Assembly: GCA_902797565.1 (NCBI GenBank)
Contig: CADBTO010000162.1
Coordinates: forward strand, 1-6,271
Origin: an uncultured Lachnospiraceae bacterium
Lineage (GTDB): Bacteria; Bacillota; Clostridia; Lachnospirales; Lachnospiraceae
DNA length: 6,271 bases
Reading direction: 5' to 3'
The first letter of the stretch is position 1, and each line of letters starts with the position of its first letter. Positions 6,048 to 6,271 of the stretch are shown piece after piece. The notes under the pieces were generated by a model. That model was not told where the DNA came from and did no database searches. It worked only from the letters and a program-made list of their open reading frames with translations. The translations under genes were made by a program, and so were the position numbers.

Positions 6048-6271
6048 GTGCGGCATAAGCTGTACCCGAGACACTTTGACGGCAAGGCAGCAGGGCAGGA
6101 CGGCATCTCCGAAGCAGAGGAAGAGGAGCGCAAGGCCTGGCACAATGCGTTTTACGGTTTTATGGAGCTGGACCTGGGGCACGAACTGTACGACTATGCC
6201 AGCGAACTCGATCTGGGGAAGCTTCCGCCCCGGCTGGATCTGATCGTCATTACGAAAAAGGACGGGCATCC
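6048..6271 (+). CDS. Start of a PD-(D/E)XK / Rpn-like protein (3' end outside window, start uncertain)
   Basis: This frame stays open from 5991 to the right edge; 74 complete codons are counted here from GTG at 6048. The protein text looks real. A basic start (RHKLYPRHFDG), an acidic stretch EAEEEE (22-27), then WHNAFYGFMELDL (31-43), SELDLGKLPPRLDLIVITKK (52-71). The pattern of a helix with W-H-x-x-F-Y and E, then LG-x-x-P-x-R-hydrophobic-D-hydrophobic ending in KK, resembles, from memory, Rpn/PD-(D/E)XK-like proteins common in Lachnospiraceae. On that reading D64 would be the metal-binding aspartate and E40 the helix glutamate, with the (D/E)xK motif beyond the edge. The start is unclear: GTG 6048 overlaps a GAGGGG (6043-6048) and has no properly spaced SD, GTG 5991 would read through the terminator stem, and the first in-frame ATG encodes M39. 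A 5'-truncated gene remains possible. Family call is tentative. Confidence 0.5.
   Translation, partial: MRHKLYPRHFDGKAAGQDGISEAEEEERKAWHNAFYGFMELDLGHELYDYASELDLGKLPPRLDLIVITKKDGH

Noticed and set aside
6019..6243. A + strand frame from ATG-like codon 6019 (74 codons)
   Set aside because: It begins inside the terminator loop, and its protein is Arg/Gly-rich without motif, whereas the overlapping frame beginning near 6048 gives a coherent conserved-looking protein.
5505..6269. Long open frame on the - strand (254 codons) opposite the small gene
   Set aside because: It runs through the terminator and opposite a gene with promoter, SD and terminator on the + strand; its translation has no recognisable domain. 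It is an antisense shadow of codon bias.

Overview
The window looks like a chromosomal segment of a Gram-positive, probably anaerobic Firmicute, most likely a Lachnospiraceae-type Clostridium relative. This rests on strong GGAGG-type ribosome binding sites, a lipobox lipoprotein followed by a Gly/Ser linker, GC-rich intrinsic terminators ending in T runs, and the family resemblance of the proteins. All supported genes lie on the + strand. No RNA gene, CRISPR array, insertion sequence or phage gene is visible.

Layout. Positions 1-263 carry the 3' end of a xanthine phosphoribosyltransferase gene (xpt). After 38 bases comes a BMP-family (PF02608) substrate-binding lipoprotein (302-1564). A 194-base gap follows, holding a strong hairpin plus T-run terminator and further small hairpins. 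Then come three tightly packed ABC importer genes: a double-domain ATPase (1759-3297, TTG start) and two permeases (3287-4393 and 4393-5382) that overlap end to start. A 158-base gap holds a good sigma-A-like promoter for a small gene of unknown function (5541-5990), which ends at a strong terminator (6001-6037). The right edge cuts a further reading frame (about 6048 to beyond 6271) resembling the start of a PD-(D/E)XK/Rpn-like protein.

How the genes work together. The lipoprotein would capture a purine outside the membrane, the two permeases form the channel, and the ATPase drives import. Xpt would convert imported xanthine (or guanine) with PRPP into the nucleotide. Gene order and the tight gap suggest xpt and the lipoprotein are co-transcribed, with the terminator after the lipoprotein lowering expression of the membrane and ATPase genes. 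A purine riboswitch would be expected upstream of xpt, but that region is outside the window.

Novelty. The core is a recognisable purine salvage/uptake operon. Less ordinary points are the ABC-type (rather than PbuX-type) importer next to xpt, the ATPase in which both halves of one composite ATP site look degenerate, the layered RNA structure between lipoprotein and ATPase, the unidentified small helical protein with its own transcription unit, and the right-edge frame that lacks a clear start.
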